From Alphaproteobacteria bacterium (GTDB lineage: Bacteria > Pseudomonadota > Alphaproteobacteria > DSM-16000 > Inquilinaceae): a stretch of 7,711 nucleotides of DNA. Both the position numbers and the translations under genes were made by a program. Within the stretch, counting starts at the first letter, position 1. Each line of letters opens with the position of its first letter. Under the pieces are notes generated by a model. That model ran no database searches. It saw only the letters and a program-made list of their open reading frames with translations, and was not told the origin of the DNA. The stretch spans positions 1 through 7,711 of the forward strand of contig JAJUFW010000119.1 in the NCBI GenBank assembly GCA_029263555.1, read 5' to 3'. Positions 4,850 through 7,711 of the stretch are shown in pieces.

Positions 4850-7711
4850 ATGGCTAGCCAGGCAGAGCAAACGTCGTTCCTCTTTGCCCATAACGCAGCG
4901 TTCATCGCTGACCTCTATTCCCGCTTCAAAAAGGATCCGAGCTCCGTCGACTCGTCCTGGGCGGCGTTCTTCGGAACCCTCGGCCAGGACGCGCGGGACG
5001 CGCTGGACGACCTCGGGGCGCCGAGCTGGGCGAAAAAGACCGCACCGGTCTCCCTCGACGGGTACGGCGACGCGCTCATGGCCGAGGTGACGCCGCCCGC
5101 CGCCAAGCCGGACCGGCAGACGAAGCCGAACGGCGCGGCCGTGGCCGAGCCGGCGGATGTCGAGCAGCTCCGCCGCGCCACGCTCGATTCCATCCAGGCG
5201 CTGATGCTGATCCGCGCCTACCGGATCCGCGGGCACTTCAAGGCCAATCTCGACCCGCTCGGCCTGATGCCGCATCACGACCATCCCGAGCTCGATCCCC
5301 GGAACTATGGTTTCGGGCCCGAGGACTGGGATCGGCCGATCTTCATCAACAACGTACTCGGCTTCGAGACCGCGACGCTGCGCCAGATCATGCAGCGGCT
5401 CGAGGAGACCTACTGCGGCACGATCGCGGTCGAGTACATGCACATCCAGGATCCGGCCCAGAAGCTCTGGATCCAGGAGCGGATCGAAAGCGTCCACAAC
5501 CGGACCGACTTCACCGAACGCGGCCGCCGCGCGATCTACGAGCGCCTGGCCGCGGCCGAGAGCTTCGAGAAGTTCCTGCACCTGAAGTACACGGGCACGA
5601 AGCGCTTCGGCCTGGACGGCGGCGAGGCGCTGGTGCCGGCGCTCGAGCAGATCATGAAGCGGGGCGGCCAGCTCGGCCTCAAGGAGATCGTGCTCGGCAT
5701 GGCCCATCGCGGCCGGCTGAACGTGCTGGCCAACGTCCTCGGCAAGCCGTTCGCGGCGATCTTCTCCGAATTCCAGGGCAATCCGGCGAACCCGGACGAG
5801 GTCCAGGGATCGGGCGACGTCAAGTACCACCTGGGCACCTCGGCCGACCGTGACTTCGACGGCAACGTCGTCCACCTGTCGCTGACGGCCAACCCCTCGC
5901 ATCTGGAATGCGTCAATCCGGTCGTCATCGGCAAGGTCCGGGCGAAGCAGATGCAGCTTCAGGACACGGAGCGCGAGATGGTGCTCCCGCTCCTGATCCA
6001 TGGCGACGCCGCGTTCGCCGGCCAGGGCGTGGTCGGCGAGACGCTGATGCTGTCGGAGCTGAAGGGCTACCGGGTCGGCGGCACGATCCACTTCGTGATC
6101 AACAACCAGATCGGCTACACCACGGCCCCCAGCTACAGCCGTTCGGGACCCTACCCGACCGACGTGGCCAAGATGATCCAGGCGCCGATCTTCCACGTGA
6201 ACGGCGACGACCCGGAAGCGGTCGTCCATGCCTGCCGCATCGCCGTCGAGTTCCGCCAGCAGTTCAAGAAGGACGTGGTGGTGGACATGTTCTGCTACCG
6301 GCGCTTCGGGCACAACGAAGGCGACGAGCCGGGCTTCACCCAGCCGCTCATGTACAAGCGGATCGCCAGCCATCCGACCACGCGGGAGATCTATGCCCGG
6401 CGCCTGGTCGAGGACGGGGTGATGACCGAGGCCGAGGCCGAGGCCGTCATGCAGGAGTTCCTGAGCCACCTGGAGCAGGAGTTCGAAGCGGCTTCCAGCT
6501 ACAAGCCGAACAAGGCCGATTGGCTGGGCGGCGCGTGGTCGGGGCTCAGCATCGCCAAGGGCGATGAGCGGCGCGGGACAACCGCCGTTTCGGCGGAATT
6601 CCTGAAGGAAGTCGGCCTGGCGCTGACCAAGGTGCCGGAGAACTTCAACCTCAACCCGAAGATCGCGCGCCAGCTGAAGGCCAAGGAAAAGGCGATCATC
6701 GAGGGCAAGGGCATCGACTGGGCCACCGCCGAGGCGCTGGCGTTCGGGACGCTGGTCGCCGAGGGCGTTCCGGTCCGCCTGTCGGGCCAGGACTCCGGCC
6801 GCGGCACCTTCTCCCAGCGGCATTCCGTGCTGATCGACCAGGAGACCGAGGAACGGTACGTGCCGCTGAACCACGTCCGTCCCGGCCAGGCCGTCTACGA
6901 GGTCCATGACAGCCCGCTCAGCGAATTCGCGGTGCTGGGCTTCGAGTACGGCTTCTCGCTGGCCGAACCCCGCGCGCTCACGATCTGGGAAGCCCAGTTC
7001 GGCGATTTCGCGAACGGCGCGCAGGTCATCATCGACCAGTTCATCTCGTCCGGCGAGGCGAAGTGGCTGCGCATGTCGGGTCTGGTGATGCTGCTGCCGC
7101 ACGGCTACGAAGGCCAGGGTCCGGAGCACTCCTCCGCGCGGCTCGAGCGGTATCTGACCATGTCCGGCGAGGACAATTGGCAGGTCATCTACCCGACCAC
7201 GCCGGCCAATTACTTCCATGCCCTGCGCCGGCAGATCCACCGCGATTTCCGCAAGCCGCTGATCGTCATGACGCCGAAGTCGCTGCTGCGCCTGAAGGAC
7301 GCCCAGAGCGACATCGACATGTTCGTCAACGGCTCGAGCTTCCACCGGGTGCTCTACGAGGACGGCCGTGACAAGCCGGACGAAAGCGTGCGCCGGGTCG
7401 TCCTGTGCTCCGGCAAGGTCTATTACGACCTGAAGAAGGAGCGCGACGAACGCGGCATCAAGGACATCGTCCTGGTCCGGCTCGAACAGCTCTATCCCTT
7501 CCCGCGCAAAGCGCTGGGCGAGGAGCTGGTGAAGTATCCGAACGCCGACGTGGTGTGGTGCCAGGAAGAGCCCGAGAACATGGGCGCCTGGCATTTCGTC
7601 GATCGCCGCATCGAGCGCGCCCTGCATGGCCTCAACGTCAAGGCCACGCGCCCGGTCTATATCGGCCGGCCGGAAGCGGCCTCGCCGGCCACCGGCTCGG
7701 CGCGCACTCAC
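4850..7711 (+). CDS. sucA: 2-oxoglutarate dehydrogenase E1 component, thiamine diphosphate-dependent (C-terminus cut by window edge)
   Basis: E1o decarboxylates 2-oxoglutarate with thiamine diphosphate and passes the succinyl group to the E2 lipoyl domain. The frame is open without a stop for 954 codons to the window end. The E2-binding N-terminal segment (about 9-48: HNAAFIADLY, DPSSVDSSWAAFF) is followed by a Pro/Ala/Lys-rich linker (about 81-103). Catalytic-type histidines align with E. coli: H286 in GMAHRGRLNVL (H260), H327 in DVKYH (H298) and H751 in LPHGYEGQGPEHSS (H729). The cofactor motif runs from GDA at 385 to NN at 418-419; FGHNEGDEP and GQDSGRGTFSQRH (from 646) are intact. The last visible residues, ASPATGSARTH, align with E. 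coli about 15 residues before its end. The ATG at 4850 has a poor ribosome-binding site (CAGGA only 2 nt away). An in-frame GTG at 4814 is a less likely start because the E1o N-terminus aligns from the ATG. sucB is expected downstream. Confidence 0.96.
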   Translation, partial: MASQAEQTSFLFAHNAAFIADLYSRFKKDPSSVDSSWAAFFGTLGQDARDALDDLGAPSWAKKTAPVSLDGYGDALMAEVTPPAAKPDRQTKPNGAAVAEPADVEQLRRATLDSIQALMLIRAYRIRGHFKANLDPLGLMPHHDHPELDPRNYGFGPEDWDRPIFINNVLGFETATLRQIMQRLEETYCGTIAVEYMHIQDPAQKLWIQERIESVHNRTDFTERGRRAIYERLAAAESFEKFLHLKYTGTKRFGLDGGEALVPALEQIMKRGGQLGLKEIVLGMAHRGRLNVLANVLGKPFAAIFSEFQGNPANPDEVQGSGDVKYHLGTSADRDFDGNVVHLSLTANPSHLECVNPVVIGKVRAKQMQLQDTEREMVLPLLIHGDAAFAGQGVVGETLMLSELKGYRVGGTIHFVINNQIGYTTAPSYSRSGPYPTDVAKMIQAPIFHVNGDDPEAVVHACRIAVEFRQQFKKDVVVDMFCYRRFGHNEGDEPGFTQPLMYKRIASHPTTREIYARRLVEDGVMTEAEAEAVMQEFLSHLEQEFEAASSYKPNKADWLGGAWSGLSIAKGDERRGTTAVSAEFLKEVGLALTKVPENFNLNPKIARQLKAKEKAIIEGKGIDWATAEALAFGTLVAEGVPVRLSGQDSGRGTFSQRHSVLIDQETEERYVPLNHVRPGQAVYEVHDSPLSEFAVLGFEYGFSLAEPRALTIWEAQFGDFANGAQVIIDQFISSGEAKWLRMSGLVMLLPHGYEGQGPEHSSARLERYLTMSGEDNWQVIYPTTPANYFHALRRQIHRDFRKPLIVMTPKSLLRLKDAQSDIDMFVNGSSFHRVLYEDGRDKPDESVRRVVLCSGKVYYDLKKERDERGIKDIVLVRLEQLYPFPRKALGEELVKYPNADVVWCQEEPENMGAWHFVDRRIERALHGLNVKATRPVYIGRPEAASPATGSARTH

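Noticed and set aside
5908..6567. 219-codon + strand frame in another register within sucA
   Set aside because: It is the out-of-frame reading of a continuous, motif-complete sucA frame; no frameshift is present in sucA.
4457..7711. Minus-strand frame of over 1000 codons opposite sucA
   Set aside because: It has no domains and a composition dominated by Arg, Asp, His and Leu; the + strand is intact SucA with all catalytic motifs.

Overview
The window is a GC-rich chromosomal segment that reads as part of an alphaproteobacterium, plausibly a Rhodospirillales-like lineage. The evidence is the strongly G/C-ending codon use, the sucC-sucD-sucA order, the alphaproteobacterial type of SucC, SucD and SucA, and a CTTAAC-N17-TATAAA promoter close to the alphaproteobacterial housekeeping consensus. 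The taxonomy is an inference from recognised protein types; no search was run. All supported genes lie on the + strand.

Left part (1-2324): the last 23 codons of a gene whose C-terminus looks like a CaiB/BaiF (family III) CoA-transferase, a 97-bp gap with two small hairpins, then a complete 717-aa NDP-forming acyl-CoA synthetase with the domain order ATP-grasp, CoA-binding, catalytic-His ligase domain. This unit ends at a very clear intrinsic terminator (14-bp perfect stem plus T-rich tail, 2339-2383).

Middle part (2381-4533): a promoter that abuts the terminator drives sucC and sucD (succinyl-CoA synthetase beta and alpha), which are 1 nt apart and translationally linked by an AAGGAGG site inside the end of sucC. 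Codon choice switches abruptly inside sucD at about position 4200, from mostly G-ending (GCG, ACG, GTG) to mostly C-ending (GCC, ACC, GTC).

Right part (4534-7711): a 316-bp spacer with no credible gene but with a run of inverted repeats, two of them able to form mutually exclusive structures, followed by sucA (E1 of 2-oxoglutarate dehydrogenase). sucA is open through the window edge and lacks only about its last 15-25 residues.

Functionally, SucA begins conversion of 2-oxoglutarate to succinyl-CoA and SucCD then makes succinate with NTP formation, so the right two thirds is a core TCA-cycle cluster. The left unit handles another CoA thioester by a mechanistically related phosphohistidine enzyme. 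I see no new defence, mobile or biosynthetic system. The most unusual signals are the structured sucD-sucA spacer and the codon-use break within sucD.
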